From NCBI GenBank assembly GCA_037953625.1, contig CM075655.1:84595501-84659500 (forward strand): a DNA stretch of 64,000 nucleotides. The letters are read 5' to 3'. Origin of the DNA: Crotalaria pallida (taxonomy: Eukaryota > Streptophyta > Magnoliopsida > Fabales > Fabaceae). The notes beneath the pieces were generated by a model. That model was not told the DNA's origin. It saw only the letters and a program-made list of their open reading frames with translations, and did no database searches. This document shows positions 48,467 through 58,703 of the stretch, piece after piece. Numbering within the stretch: the first letter of the stretch is position 1; every line of letters begins with the position of its first letter. The position numbers and the translations under genes were made by a program.

Positions 48467-48795
48467 TAATATATATTGAAACTAAAAATTTTATAAAAAT
48501 CAAGTTGAATATCCTCTTTATCTTTACTTATTCACAATTATGTAAATGTATGTGATTTTATATATATATATATATATATGTGTGTGTAATAACGACGACT
48601 ATCATTAGAACTAATGAGCGACATATATTTGAGCTCGTTAACCGGTTCAAAAACTCAAAAATTTTAATTGAGTTAAGTTTGAATTCAAAATATAGTTTGA
48701 ATTGAAAACGCTCAAAACTCAACTTGAGCTTTTTCTTGTCATCAAATTGAGTCAAAGTGAGATAATTTTAACTCGACTCATTTCCAGCCTGATTG

Positions 48796-49539
48796 AAATG
48801 ATCTCTTGATTGCAATATAATTCAAAAGAATTATAACATGTTTGGTTACAATTGAGAAAATCAATTCTATTCTTAAAATTACGTTGGAACATAAGTAACT
48901 GTTAATAACGTTAGTATTCTAGAATCATAACTCACCAAAAATCAAAGATACACTTGGTTTTACGATCATTTGATGTTAAAGGTAGAAAAAACAACCCACC
49001 TTAACAGCAGGAAACAAAACATAAAAGGAAGGTAGAAAATCTTAAAGGGTGGCAGTGAAGATAGACATTCCTTAAAAGTTAGAACCTCAACGTCAGTCAC
49101 TATGTCACACATATCCAGCAAAGTACAAAACAAGTTTTGCTGTGGACAATGAACAGTAATATTGAAAACAAGTTACTTGAACGGATACCTATGTCACATT
49201 TGAATATGATTTTTTTTTTTAAAAAGAAAAAAATTCAATGTCTTCTCTAATGTACATATATGTTAAAAAATAATTCATATTAAAAAAATTTGCATTAAAA
49301 ATTGAAATATTTAAAAAATTATGTGAATTAATTATATTACTTCTTGATATATGAGTTTCTTAACATATGTTTAAGGATGCACATTAAAAAAAAGCATTAA
49401 CATATCAAAACAAAAATATGAAAAAAAAAAAAAAGGTTGGATGCCCTCCCAAATAGAATAAAATGTTGGATTAGATGAAATTAACTCATAAAAATTATGT
49501 ACACACTTAATAACATGAGTTTTTTATTTTTTTGGTTTG
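48796..49539. other. AT-rich intergenic DNA
   Basis: I see no gene or bounded repeat here. Confidence 0.4.
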
Positions 49540-49708
49540 CACCCTGGTATCCGGCCCACTGGGCCGACTAATCCAGTTCGAGGGGGGTCCCGGGGTTAAG
49601 GTTTTATTCCTCTCCCAACGTTGTTGCGGGGGATCGAATCGTGGTTCGCCCTACCAAGTGCAGCCCCTGGCACCACTGCACCAACACCACTGCACCACTG
49701 CACCACTC
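49540..49708 (-). mobile_element. SINE-like element, minus strand
   Basis: Read on the minus strand: GCAGTGGTGCCAGGGGCTGC, a B-box-like CGATTCGATCCC, a GC-rich body (CCCAGTGGGCCGGATACC) and an A-rich tail running past 49520. The GC content stands out from the surroundings. No clear target duplication was found. CACTGCACCAC is repeated at its head, and it abuts a truncated MITE. Confidence 0.55.
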
Positions 49709-49940
49709 CATTTATGGGCTGAATCACCCAAGTCACAATAATTATTTGGCACTATTTAACACCACGTAACTGTTGGTGTGGGTTTCCGTTAACCATGTCA
49801 ACATGTAATTGATTTTTTCTAATGGATGAGATCAAAACCAAAATGTTTGAAAAATTAAGGATTAGTCTCGGTCAAAATAACTTTTAAGTACTAAAACCAA
49901 AACACGTTGAACTTTTAAGGGCCAAAACCATAAATAAGCC
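49709..49940. mobile_element. Truncated copy (right half) of the AGGCTTATTTATGG MITE
   Basis: It matches the right half of the full copies from TTTATGGNCTGAATCA on and ends in CATAAATAAGCC. The left half is missing where the SINE-like element begins. Confidence 0.75.
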
Positions 49941-49993
49941 TATTAAATACACCAAATCTTTATCCAAAATATCTATTTTCTAAAAATACTTAA

Positions 49994-50127
49994 GGCTTAT
50001 TTATGGTTTTAGTCCCTGAAAGTTGGGAGTGTTTTGACAATTAAGGATTGAGTCAAGGTCAAAAAAACTTCTAGGGACCAAAATCAAAACACCCCTAACT
50101 TTCAGGGACTAAAGACATAGATAAGCC
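49994..50127. mobile_element. Short derivative of the same MITE, 134 bp
   Basis: GGCTTATTTATGGTTTTAGT at the left and the inverted end (AGACATAGATAAGCC) at the right. The middle is deleted, so only the two terminal inverted repeats remain. Confidence 0.75.
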
Positions 50128-50142
50128 AATACTTAAATAATA

Positions 50143-50655
50143 AGCTTATTTATGTCTTTAGTCCCTGAAAGTTCAGCGTGTTTTGGTTTTAGTCTCTAGA
50201 AATTATTTTGACAGGGACTAGTCCTTAAATTTTCAAACCTTTTGGTTTTGGTCCTCTCCGTTAGTAAAAATATGTTATTTGTTTGTGTAACTAGCGGAAC
50301 ATCACATCAGCAGTCCATGTGGTTTGAAGTGACACCAAATAGCTGATATAACGTGAATGATACAAATCCACAGACGCAAAATGGTTTGATATGGAAAATG
50401 GTCCCATACGCAACATTTTGAGTTCATAGGCCTGAATCATCCATGTCACATCACCTATTAGACGCTACCTTACACCCCGTGGTAGCTGGTGTAAATTTTC
50501 GTTAACCATGTCAGCAAATAACTTGATTTTTTTGCAACAGAGGGCACCAAAACCAAAATGTCTGAAAAATTAAGGACGTAGTCTTGGTCAAAATAACTTC
50601 ATGGACTAAAACCAAAACACGTTGAACTTTTAGGGACCAAAACCATAAATAAGCC
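50143..50655. mobile_element. MITE, full copy 1, 513 bp
   Basis: Terminal inverted repeats AGCTTATTTATGTCTTTAGT... / ...CCATAAATAAGCC extend about 150 bp, through TTCAGCGTGTTTTGGTTTTA and AATTTTCAAAC. The centre includes ACTAGCGGAACATC and GTGTAAATTTTCGTTAACC. It has no ORF; it is likely a Mutator-type non-autonomous family. Confidence 0.8.
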
Positions 50656-50749
50656 TAAATAATATTCTTAAAATACTTATTAACATTCACAAGTTATATA
50701 TTTTTCTTGAACCTCCAACAAAACAAAACATAGTTTGATTTAATATATA

Positions 50750-51315
50750 GGCTTATTTATGGTTTTGGTCCCTAAAAGTTCGGCGTGTTTTGGTTTTAGT
50801 CCTTAAAAGTTATTTTGACTGGGTCTTGTCCTTAATTTTTCAAACATTTTTTGTTTTGGTTTCATCCATAAGAAAAAATCAATTATTTGTTGACATGATT
50901 AACGGAAACCCACACCAACAGCTACGTGGTGTGAGATAGAGCCAAATAAGTATTGTGGTGTGACAGCTACGTGGTGTGAGATAGCGCCAAATAAGTATTG
51001 TGGTGTGAGAGCTACGTGGTGTGACAGGTCCATAAACGCAAAATTCTGCGTATGAGACCATTTTGCGTATGGGACCATTTTGTGTCCGTGAATCTATATC
51101 ATCCACGTCATATCACTTATTTGGCGTCATCTCACACTATGTGACTGCTGATATGGTGTTCCGCTAGCCACGTCAACGAATAACAGTTTTTTCATAATGG
51201 AGTGGATCAAAACAAAAATGTTTAAAAAATTAAGGATCAGTCCCGGTCAAAATAACTTATAGGAATTAAAGATAAAACACGCTAAACTTTCAATTTACCA
51301 AAAACATAAATAAGC

Positions 51316-51316
<1 letters not shown>
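50750..51316. mobile_element. MITE, full copy 2, 567 bp, next to the XTNX/TNP gene promoter
   Basis: The same family, GGCTTATTTATGG.../...CATAAATAAGCC. Its centre has a duplicated GTGGTGTGAGATAG...AAATAAGTATTGTG unit. It ends about 140 bp before the TATA box of the gene, with an AT microsatellite between them. Confidence 0.82.

Positions 51317-51318
<2 letters not shown>

Positions 51319-51371
<53 letters not shown>
51319..51371. repeat. (AT)n microsatellite
   Basis: About 26 uninterrupted AT units immediately after the MITE. Confidence 0.95.
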
Positions 51372-51376
<5 letters not shown>

Positions 51377-51456
51377 GGGAACAAAGCCAAGCAAACTTTA
51401 ACAATGTGAATCCAAATGCTCAAATCAAAGTGGCCATCTGCAAATTTTAACAGTTG

Positions 51457-51464
51457 TATAAATG
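51457..51464 (+). promoter_or_regulatory. Candidate TATA box of the XTNX/TNP gene
   Basis: TATAAATG in a GC-richer setting, followed by a pyrimidine-rich stretch (CTACTGCCCTTCCACAACACC) about 30 bp on, where transcription could start. It is about 650 bp upstream of the 5'UTR intron. Confidence 0.5.
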
Positions 51465-52111
51465 GGAGTGGAGCCTACTGCCCTTCCACAACACCCAAGT
51501 CAGATCCATTCATTGCCTTCTTCCCTCATATTGACACTGATTCTTCTTTCCACTTTGCAGACACAGAAACAAAAACTTAATCTTCTAACTTACCCAAATA
51601 TAGAGAGTTAAACAAAAAGAAAAAAAAGAAAAAAAAAGAGCCCGAGAACTGAACTTACAAGAAGTGAATCACAGTCACAGAAATTATTATACCAAAAAAG
51701 ATAGATAGAGTGAGTAAAGAGTTTCACACACACGTTCTAGTTTTTATGTACTTACAAAGAAAGCGTGGTTATCAAAAACAGCTACAGTTTCTGCACCCCA
51801 CAAGTAAAGTTTGACACTTTCTCATTCATTTTCAACAAGTTTATGCTTTTTCCTCCTCTTTCTCAAATGGGGTGTCTCACAAGGACTCTGAGACTGCGAC
51901 TGTAATCACTGCACATTTGACAGTTTCATAGGTAGTTAGTTTCATTGTCTGAGTTTGTTTTCTTGTTAATGTTACAGTGTTTGAATTTTTATTTTTATTT
52001 TTTTGGTTTCTTAGTCTGCTTTGACTTTTCTTATCTGTTCAGATAAACTAGATTGGTTTGTTGGAGGCAAATAAGTGAATCTACAACACAGTGTTTCAGT
52101 TTTGAACTGTG

Positions 52112-52800
52112 GTAAGTACTCAGATCTGAATCCACAATGCTGTTTTATCAATTATCAATTTTACTAATCCTATATGAGTAATTACATTACCTCATTTATA
52201 TATACCTTTTTTTTTTTATAAATGTTTTTTTATCCTTTTGATTGCATCTGGTCCTACCTCAGTTTTTTTTCCCATCCTAGATACTGTTATAGTTTTTCTT
52301 CTTTGCTTTTGAATTTGGTTAGTGAATTGCTTAGCTATGAATTATGCGTTTTTTTTTTTTTTTTGAGTTCAGCTTTTGCCTTCCTGATGATTTTGTGAGT
52401 AGTGTTTTTATGCCAATGCCCAAGGGGGCAGGAATAGGAAATGTCCTAAACAGTTGCTAATTTTCAAAATCTTTCTGTAAAGTAAATATTCCTTTATATG
52501 TTGACTCTCTTTGCTACCTACCAATGCTAATTGCTGTTTATGAATTGACAAATTTAAATATTCCTTTTTGTTTTTGTGGAAAATTTAAGATCTACAGAAG
52601 TATAACTAGGTGATGGTTGCATTTCACTATTTACTTTTTCTTAAAAGAAGACACACTTTGTCTGACTTTTCCTTCTTTTACTTTGTTCTTTGTACATTTC
52701 CTTCTTTTACAATGTGGAACTTTCAGTTTTGCTTCTTTCTGCTATATTGGTATGATTGGAATACATTTTGTGACTGACCAATACATTATTTGAACTTCAG
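52112..52800 (+). other. 5'UTR intron of the XTNX/TNP gene, 689 bp
   Basis: The donor is CTGTG/GTAAGTACTC and the acceptor is TGAACTTCAG/AGGGCTTC, with a T-rich body. It lies wholly before the start codon at 52875. An earlier intron ending CTTATCTGTTCAG (about 52042) is possible but less sure. Confidence 0.65.
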
Positions 52801-52874
52801 AGGGCTTCTTCCTATAAATTGTCTGTGCATGTGATTTGATATCTTCCATAATTTGTGAAATATCATCTCCAAAT

Positions 52875-55874
52875 ATGGATGGTCAAGAAGAGAGCTCCAC
52901 CCTTCTGACAGCAATGAGTTCGAGGAATATGTCATCCTCATCTTCAGCATTTTTTTCAGCTAATCAGTCACCTTTCTTCTCTCCAAGAACATCATCATGT
53001 CATTTATCAGAGTCCATATCCATAAAACCTGATGCTCCATCTCCAAGTAATAGAACTCATGCAGATGCTGCTTCCTGTAGCACCAGTTCAGTGATTCAAG
53101 AACCTAAATCTCTATTAAATGTTGCATGTACCTTATCAGATGTGCCTGCATCTCCAACTGCTGTTAATTCAGGTGAATTGCAGAAACTGGATCGTATAGC
53201 TTCATCAGTTGGCATCTCTAGTAGCCCTATATCTAGTTACTGTCCGCCCCATGATGATGATTATTCTGGACAGAAAGAGAAGAGAAGTAAGAAATGCAGA
53301 AACCAAAGAACATCATCAATTCCAGGTTCCAGATCACTCTCCTCTTATAGATTAAAGAGTTGCGATGTCTTCATAGGATTACATGGTCGTAAGCCTCTCC
53401 TATTAAGGTTTGCCAATTGGCTATGTGCTGAGTTAGAAATTCAAGGCATCAGTTGCTTTGTATCAGACAGGGCCCATTGCAGGAACTCTTTCAAGCTTGG
53501 CCTTGCAGAGAAAGCAATGGATGTTGCTTCTTTTGGGATAGTAATTATAACAAGGAAGTCTTTCAAGAACCCATACACCATTGAGGAGCTGCAATTCTTT
53601 TCTGGCAAGAAGAACTTGGTGCCAATATACTTTGATCTGAGTCCAGCTGATTGTCTTGTGAGGGATATAATTGAGAAGCGGGGTGAGCTGTGGGAAAAAC
53701 AAGGAGGGGAACTATGGATTTTGTATGGAGGGTTGGAGCAGGAGTGGAAAGATGCTATTCATGGCCTCTCTCGGGTTGAAGAATGGAAACTGGAAGCTCA
53801 TGATGGAAACTGGAGAGATTGCATACTGAGGGCTGTCACATTATTAGCAACAAGGTTAGGCAGGAGAAGTGTTGCTGAGCATTTGACCAAATGGAAAGAG
53901 AAAGTAAAAGAAGAAGAGTTCCCGTTAACTAGAAATGAGAATTTTATTGGTAGAAAAAAGGAGCTTGCTCAACTGGAACTTATGCTTTTTGGTGACGTTT
54001 CTGGAGATTCACAGCAAGACTATATTGAACTTAAGGCGAGGTCCAAGCGGAAGCATTTGACTATTGGTAGGGGAAAGAGTAATGTGCTTGATGAAAGATG
54101 GAGACATATGGGAAATGGAAGCAAGGAGGAAAAAGAACCAGTTATATGGAAGGAATCAGAAAAGGAGATTGAAATGCAAAATATTGAGTTTCCCCAAAGG
54201 AATTACCATTCAAGGTTCAAACGCAGTGGAAAGTATAGTAGGAGGAAAAAAGGAATGAAGATTTTGTATGGGAAAGGGATTGCCTGTGTATCAGGAGATT
54301 CAGGAATTGGAAAAACTGAACTTATTCTTGAGTTTGCTTATAGATTTCATCAGAGATACAAAATGGTTTTATGGCTAGGAGGGGAGAGCAGGTATATAAG
54401 GCAAAACTATCTCAACCTCAGGTCTTTTTTAGAAGTTGATGTGGGAGTTGAGAATAGTTTGGAGAAAACCAAGATTAAAGGATTTGAAGAGCATGAAAAG
54501 GAAGCTATCTCTAGAGTCCGCAAAGAGCTGATGAGAAACATTCCATATCTTGTGATCATTGATAACTTGGAAAGTGAAAAGGATTGGTGGGATCACAAAC
54601 TTGTGATGGATCTTCTCCCTCGTTTCGGAGGAGAAACACATGTGATTATATCAACGTGCCTTCCTCGCGTCATGAACTTCGAACCTCTTAAACTTTCATA
54701 CTTATCTGGAGTTGAAGCAATGTCTCTGATGCTAGGGAGTGGCAAGGACTATCCAGTTGCAGAGGTTGATGCTTTAAGAATTATTGAGGAGAAAGTTGGA
54801 AGGTTAACTTTAGGCCTTGCCATTGTCGGTGGGATTTTGTCCGAGCTACCTATAACTCCAAGCAGGCTCTTAGATACCATAAAAAGAATGCCCTTGAAGA
54901 ACATGTCATGGAGTGGCAAAGAAGCTCAGTCATTAAGGCTGAACACTTTCCTTCTGCAGCTCTTTGATGTTTGTTTCTCAATATTTGATCATGCAGATGG
55001 TCCAAGGAGTTTGGCAACCAGAATGGTTCTTGTAAGTGGATGGTTTGCACCTGGTGCAGTTCCAGTTTCTTTATTGGCACTTGCTGCTCACAAGATACAA
55101 GAAAAGCACAGGAGAAATAGTTTCTGGAGAAGATTACTGAGATCCTTAACCCGTGGGTTCACTTTCTCACGCACCAAAAAATCAGAATTAGAAGCATCTT
55201 CTCTGCTCCTGAGATTTAATATTGCAAGGAGCAGTACTAAGCAAGGATATATCCAATTCAATGAACTCATCAAACTATATGCTCGGAAAAGAGAAGTTAC
55301 TGAAGCTGCACAAGCAATGGTTCAAGCTGTTATCAGTCATGGCTCAATATCTCAAAGTATGGACCATTTGTGGACAGCTTGTTTTCTGATATTTGGATTC
55401 GGCCATGATCCTCCAGTTGTCGCGCTCGAGGTTTCTGAGCTCCTATATCTAGTAAAAAAATTGGTTCTGCCTCTTGCAATTCACACTTTCATTACATATT
55501 CTAGATGCAGTGCTGCTCTAGAGCTTCTGCTCTTATGCACCAATGCCTTGGAAGCTGCGGACCAAGCATTCGTGACGCCGGTTGACAAGTGGTTGCACAA
55601 ATCTCTTTGCTGGAGGTCTATCCAGACTAATGCACAGTTGAATCCTTTCCTTTGGCAAGAGCTGGCTTTATGTAGAGCCACTGTGCTTGAGACTAGGGCC
55701 AAGCTAATGCTAAGAGGTGCACAATTTGACATAGGGGATGATCTAATCAGAAAAGCTGTTTTTATCAGGACTTCAATTTGTGGTGAAGATCATCCAGATA
55801 CCGTATCCGCTCGCGAAACATTAAGAAAACTTACCAGACTAATTGCAACTGTCCAGATTCATGCTTCAGCTTAG
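52875..55874 (+). CDS. TIR/NB-ARC protein with TPR-like C-terminus (XTNX/TNP family), 999 aa, no LRR
   Basis: The frame is single-exon. I start it at the ATG at 52875 (MDGQEESS); the open frame upstream has no ATG. Residues 1-155 are Ser-rich and low complexity. A TIR domain follows (from SCDVFIGLHG at 162), with NPYTIEELQFF, whose second Glu (238) lines up with the catalytic Glu of NADase TIR domains. The NB-ARC part has P-loop GDSGIGKT (474-481), kinase-2-like LVIIDNLE (Asp 563) and GLA in place of GLPL (647-649). The C-terminus is helical and TPR-like (GEDHPDTVSARETL). The layout matches the conserved plant family named XTNX or TNP (Arabidopsis At5g56220 and At4g23440, from memory), which differs from TIR-NB-LRR receptors and is kept as few copies in both dicots and monocots. 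A role in immune or cell-death signalling is inferred from the family, not shown here. Confidence 0.9.
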   Translation: MDGQEESSTLLTAMSSRNMSSSSSAFFSANQSPFFSPRTSSCHLSESISIKPDAPSPSNRTHADAASCSTSSVIQEPKSLLNVACTLSDVPASPTAVNSGELQKLDRIASSVGISSSPISSYCPPHDDDYSGQKEKRSKKCRNQRTSSIPGSRSLSSYRLKSCDVFIGLHGRKPLLLRFANWLCAELEIQGISCFVSDRAHCRNSFKLGLAEKAMDVASFGIVIITRKSFKNPYTIEELQFFSGKKNLVPIYFDLSPADCLVRDIIEKRGELWEKQGGELWILYGGLEQEWKDAIHGLSRVEEWKLEAHDGNWRDCILRAVTLLATRLGRRSVAEHLTKWKEKVKEEEFPLTRNENFIGRKKELAQLELMLFGDVSGDSQQDYIELKARSKRKHLTIGRGKSNVLDERWRHMGNGSKEEKEPVIWKESEKEIEMQNIEFPQRNYHSRFKRSGKYSRRKKGMKILYGKGIACVSGDSGIGKTELILEFAYRFHQRYKMVLWLGGESRYIRQNYLNLRSFLEVDVGVENSLEKTKIKGFEEHEKEAISRVRKELMRNIPYLVIIDNLESEKDWWDHKLVMDLLPRFGGETHVIISTCLPRVMNFEPLKLSYLSGVEAMSLMLGSGKDYPVAEVDALRIIEEKVGRLTLGLAIVGGILSELPITPSRLLDTIKRMPLKNMSWSGKEAQSLRLNTFLLQLFDVCFSIFDHADGPRSLATRMVLVSGWFAPGAVPVSLLALAAHKIQEKHRRNSFWRRLLRSLTRGFTFSRTKKSELEASSLLLRFNIARSSTKQGYIQFNELIKLYARKREVTEAAQAMVQAVISHGSISQSMDHLWTACFLIFGFGHDPPVVALEVSELLYLVKKLVLPLAIHTFITYSRCSAALELLLLCTNALEAADQAFVTPVDKWLHKSLCWRSIQTNAQLNPFLWQELALCRATVLETRAKLMLRGAQFDIGDDLIRKAVFIRTSICGEDHPDTVSARETLRKLTRLIATVQIHASA

Positions 55875-55928
55875 ATTTTGCATCTTGTAACTTGTAAGGA
55901 AAATCTAGAATTATACAAAGAGATTTAT

Positions 55929-55934
55929 AATAAA
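55929..55934 (+). terminator. Candidate polyadenylation signal of the XTNX/TNP gene
   Basis: AATAAA lies 55 bp after the stop codon, followed by GTTGTTCTG, a typical T/G-rich context. Confidence 0.6.
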
Positions 55935-56044
55935 AGTTGTTCTGTATACTGTTTCACGGAACATTCCATACCAATTTTTTTAGAGGTCTAATATGAGATG
56001 CCTTCCATTTTAAGAAGTATCGTTTTCTACTCTTAACTTGGTTA

Positions 56045-56490
56045 TCTCCACATGTTTAGTGTCTTCTAACATGAATACATTTACTATCCTATGTGATAGA
56101 TGGATATTTTTCTAGATAACTTTGTTATTGTCTACCTTTGCATTAATGGTACACTGGCCAAAAAACTTTTGTATGGGCAACAAGGATGTTTTTTAATCGT
56201 CCATCGAAGATTAATTCCTTTCAAAACATAAAGATAACTAGAATTAATAAAGTTTTTTTCATACATGTCATTTACCACATGTGATGAACTAACATAAATA
56301 CATTTACTACCCTTTGTGAATAGAAGGATACTTTTCTCTATTACTTTGTTATTGTTTACCATTACATTAATGGTACATGGGCCAAGAAACTTTTGTATTG
56401 ACAATAAGGGTGTTTCTTGGCCATTTATTGAAGATTAATTCCTTTCAAAGTATAAAAATAACCGAAATCAACAAAGTCTTTTTTATTAAT
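56045..56490. repeat. Tandem duplication, period about 223 bp, containing decayed SINE-like copies
   Basis: Segments beginning near AATACATTTACTA (56074 and 56297) repeat with about 80 % identity by eye, through CATTAATGGTACA, AACTTTTGTAT and GAAGATTAATTCCTTTCAAA. The latter part also resembles the SINE at 56617 (CGAAGACTAATCCCCTTCGA...AAAGTTTTTTTCATAC). No coding potential; it lies in the 3' flank of the gene. Confidence 0.6.
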
Positions 56491-56616
56491 GGACTATTTT
56501 TTCAAATATGTGATATGATTAAACTTTAAGTTGTCAAATATTTGCCAAGCGATAAACCTTCTTGATACACCTATCAAGTAATTGTCTTCAATTCATAGAT
56601 CCAATGCTATAACTAT

Positions 56617-56820
56617 TGGATTTTTTTATGTGTGTACATCAAGGGTATCCTCCAACCGATAGTCGAAGACTAATCCCCTTCGAGGCATAGAGATCACCTA
56701 AGTGGGCTTTGCCTCCACCAACAAAGTTTTTTTCATACCCACGACATAAATCGAACCCCTAAAATCATGGTTAAGGAACCAGCTATCTGCCAATAGTGAT
56801 AGGCCTTGTTGGTTATAAGT
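56617..56820 (-). mobile_element. SINE, minus strand, with short target duplication
   Basis: TATAACTAT flanks it at 56608-56616 and 56821-56829. On the minus strand it has a tRNA-like head, TTAGGGGTTCGATTTATG as B box, and a short A-rich tail (CACATAAAAAAATCC). Confidence 0.65.
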
Positions 56821-57144
56821 TATAACTATAGAATTTTGAATGTACAAATTAATCTTTAATAGCTCATTTACCTAGTTTTCATCAAGTAATTGATCCATGT
56901 TAATTAAGTTTTTTTTTTTGTAATAATTAAGTTTTGTATCTTATATAATCCATAATTCTTTTAATGACAAAACATTTATCCATAAATTACAAGTCTATGG
57001 CATATGATGGGAGTTTTATTTTTTTTTAAATGTCGTCATCGTTGGCACGTCTGGCATTCAAGAAATAGTCATCACTCATAAACACACATGTCCATTCCAG
57101 ATCAAAAAAAATTCAACACAATAGAAATTATCGTAAAAAAAAAA

Positions 57145-57642
57145 GGCTTATTTATGCTTTTGGTCCCTAAAAGTTCAGCGTGTTTTGGTTTTAGTCCCTA
57201 TAAGTTATTTTGATCGGGACTGACCCTTAATTTTTCTAACATTTTGGTTTTGATCCACTCCACTATGAAAAAATTGTTATTTGCTGATGTGACTAGCGGA
57301 ACACCATATCAGCAGTCACGTAGTGTGAGGAGACGCCAAATAAGTGATATGACGTGGATGATACAGATCCATGGACACAAAATGGTCTCATACGCAGAAT
57401 TTTGCGTTTATGGACCTGAATCATCCATGTCACAATACTTATTTGTCGTTATCTCATACCACGTAACTGTTGGTGTAAGTTTCCGTTAACCACGACAACA
57501 AATAACAGTTTTTTCATAATGGAGTAGACCAAAACCAATGTTTGAAAAATTAAAGATCAGTCACGGACTCACGGTCAAAATAAATTTTAGGGATTAAAAC
57601 CAAAACACGCTGAACTTTTAGGGCTAAAACCATAAATAAGCC
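57145..57642. mobile_element. MITE, full copy 3, 498 bp, next to the tRNA gene
   Basis: GGCTTATTTATGCTTTTGGT...CATAAATAAGCC, the same family as the copies at 49.7-51.3 kb, with terminal inverted repeats about 150 bp long. A-rich flanks hide any target duplication. Confidence 0.83.
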
Positions 57643-57667
57643 CAAAAAAATAATAAAATAAAGAAAT

Positions 57668-57739
57668 TGCCCTCACGCAGGATCGAACTACGGACCTTCA
57701 GTTTACAAGACTGACGCTCTACCACTGAGCTATAAGGGC
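57668..57739 (-). tRNA. tRNA-Thr (UGU), nuclear, no intron
   Basis: Read on the minus strand it folds as a cloverleaf: acceptor GCCCTTA / TGAGGGC with discriminator A, D arm GCTCAGTGGTAGAGC, anticodon stem TCAGT / ACTGA around the loop CTTGTAA (anticodon TGT), and T arm with GTTCGATCC. Both internal promoter boxes are intact. Downstream on the minus strand is a run of seven Ts, the Pol III terminator. CCA is not encoded, as expected for a nuclear gene. Confidence 0.93.
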
Positions 57740-58417
57740 TTGCTACTATAATCGTTTTAGCAATTAAAATTGTTATACTATATCTATTGTGTATAACGCA
57801 GATTCCATTTTTGTTCCTTCCCGAAAGTAGAAGAAAAAGCCGATGATAGCATGTATTTTAGGGTAAAAGTAGATTTTATGCCGTACAGTGTACCGATAAT
57901 TTATATTTTTTATATTACATTATAATTATTATTAAGAATCTCAGGTTATTTTTAGAGTCTCGTGTTCTCATGTGATTTTTTGAAATAGTTATAAGATAAC
58001 ATATAATTATTAGCATGAAAATATTTATTATTTATGATAAATTAGTCTATAATTAAATTTGGAATGTATAAAATCAAATTAATGATAATATATGCATACT
58101 TTAATAGAAAAAAATCTCTTAAAATCAAATTATTATTTTTTAACTTTTTTGATTGTCTTGAGGATTTTCATAGTGGAGTTCTAGACGTGTAATTCAATTT
58201 CATGATATTGTTCTACCTTTTTTTTGCTATTGTAGCTTTCAATAATTGAGGAGTGAAGCCAATTCATTTTTACTTATAGTTGTGTCAAAATTTTGAAATT
58301 TTAATATTTAAATTGTAAAATTTTTCATTTCAAAAAAAAAAAAATTGTAAAATTTTTTATATATGCATTGGTCGATAACATTCATATCTCTCTATGTTTT
58401 TCTGTTTGGTTGATTGA
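57740..58417. other. AT-rich intergenic DNA
   Basis: I see no gene or bounded repeat between the tRNA gene and the solo LTR. Confidence 0.4.
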
Positions 58418-58682
58418 TGTAACACCCTATATAATAATTACTCTTAAACCCGAAAATTAGGATTTAAAATTTCTTTTAAAACGCATATGATAAAATGCCA
58501 AAATAATATTTCCTTCCATTAATACAAAAACATCAGAGTTATAAAGCGGAAGACTTAATACATCAACAAGTAAAAGTGAAACAACATAGTTACACCGAGT
58601 TCAATAATCCAAAAATACAAAACAATATTTTAGCTCGGCCAACTGGCCGAGACCCATCTAGACTATCCGACTCTAATGACTT

Positions 58683-58703
58683 ACTCTCCCTGTGAGGGAG
58701 AGT
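58683..58703 (-). other. LTR hairpin, 9-bp stem, 3-nt loop
   Basis: ACTCTCCCT, loop GTG, AGGGAGAGT on the plus strand (loop CAC on the minus strand), after GGCCGAGCAGGTTC read on the minus strand. Confidence 0.8.

Larger units (their letters stand above)
46901..48795. repeat. Tandem direct duplication, period about 968 bp
   Basis: AATTAGTTTAATGAATTTGG starts unit 1 at 46901 and unit 2 at 47869. The units stay nearly identical to CATTTCCAGCCTGATTGA. The main difference is the AT/GT microsatellite (about 47591-47640 against 48560-48592) and a few substitutions. Both units carry the same internal MITE. The arms resemble a larger foldback (GAAAATGAACTGAG at the left, inverted TGAAATGAGT-like at the right). 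Open frames spanning the microsatellite are not genes. Confidence 0.88.

Noticed and set aside
47569..48755. Open frames across the AT/GT microsatellites
   Set aside because: They encode Tyr-Ile runs from the dinucleotide repeat, occur in both duplicated units, and have no domain.
49532..49741. Small protein gene
   Set aside because: The frame is inside the GC-rich SINE-like element and ends in the adjacent MITE.
52836..52874. An earlier start for the XTNX/TNP gene
   Set aside because: The open frame extends upstream but begins with TTG, which is not used as a normal start in plant nuclear genes. The first ATG in frame is at 52875 and follows the 5'UTR intron.
52875..55874. Ordinary TIR-NB-LRR resistance gene
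   Set aside because: There are no leucine-rich repeats, the NB-ARC motifs are divergent, the reading frame is single-exon, and the C-terminus is TPR-like.
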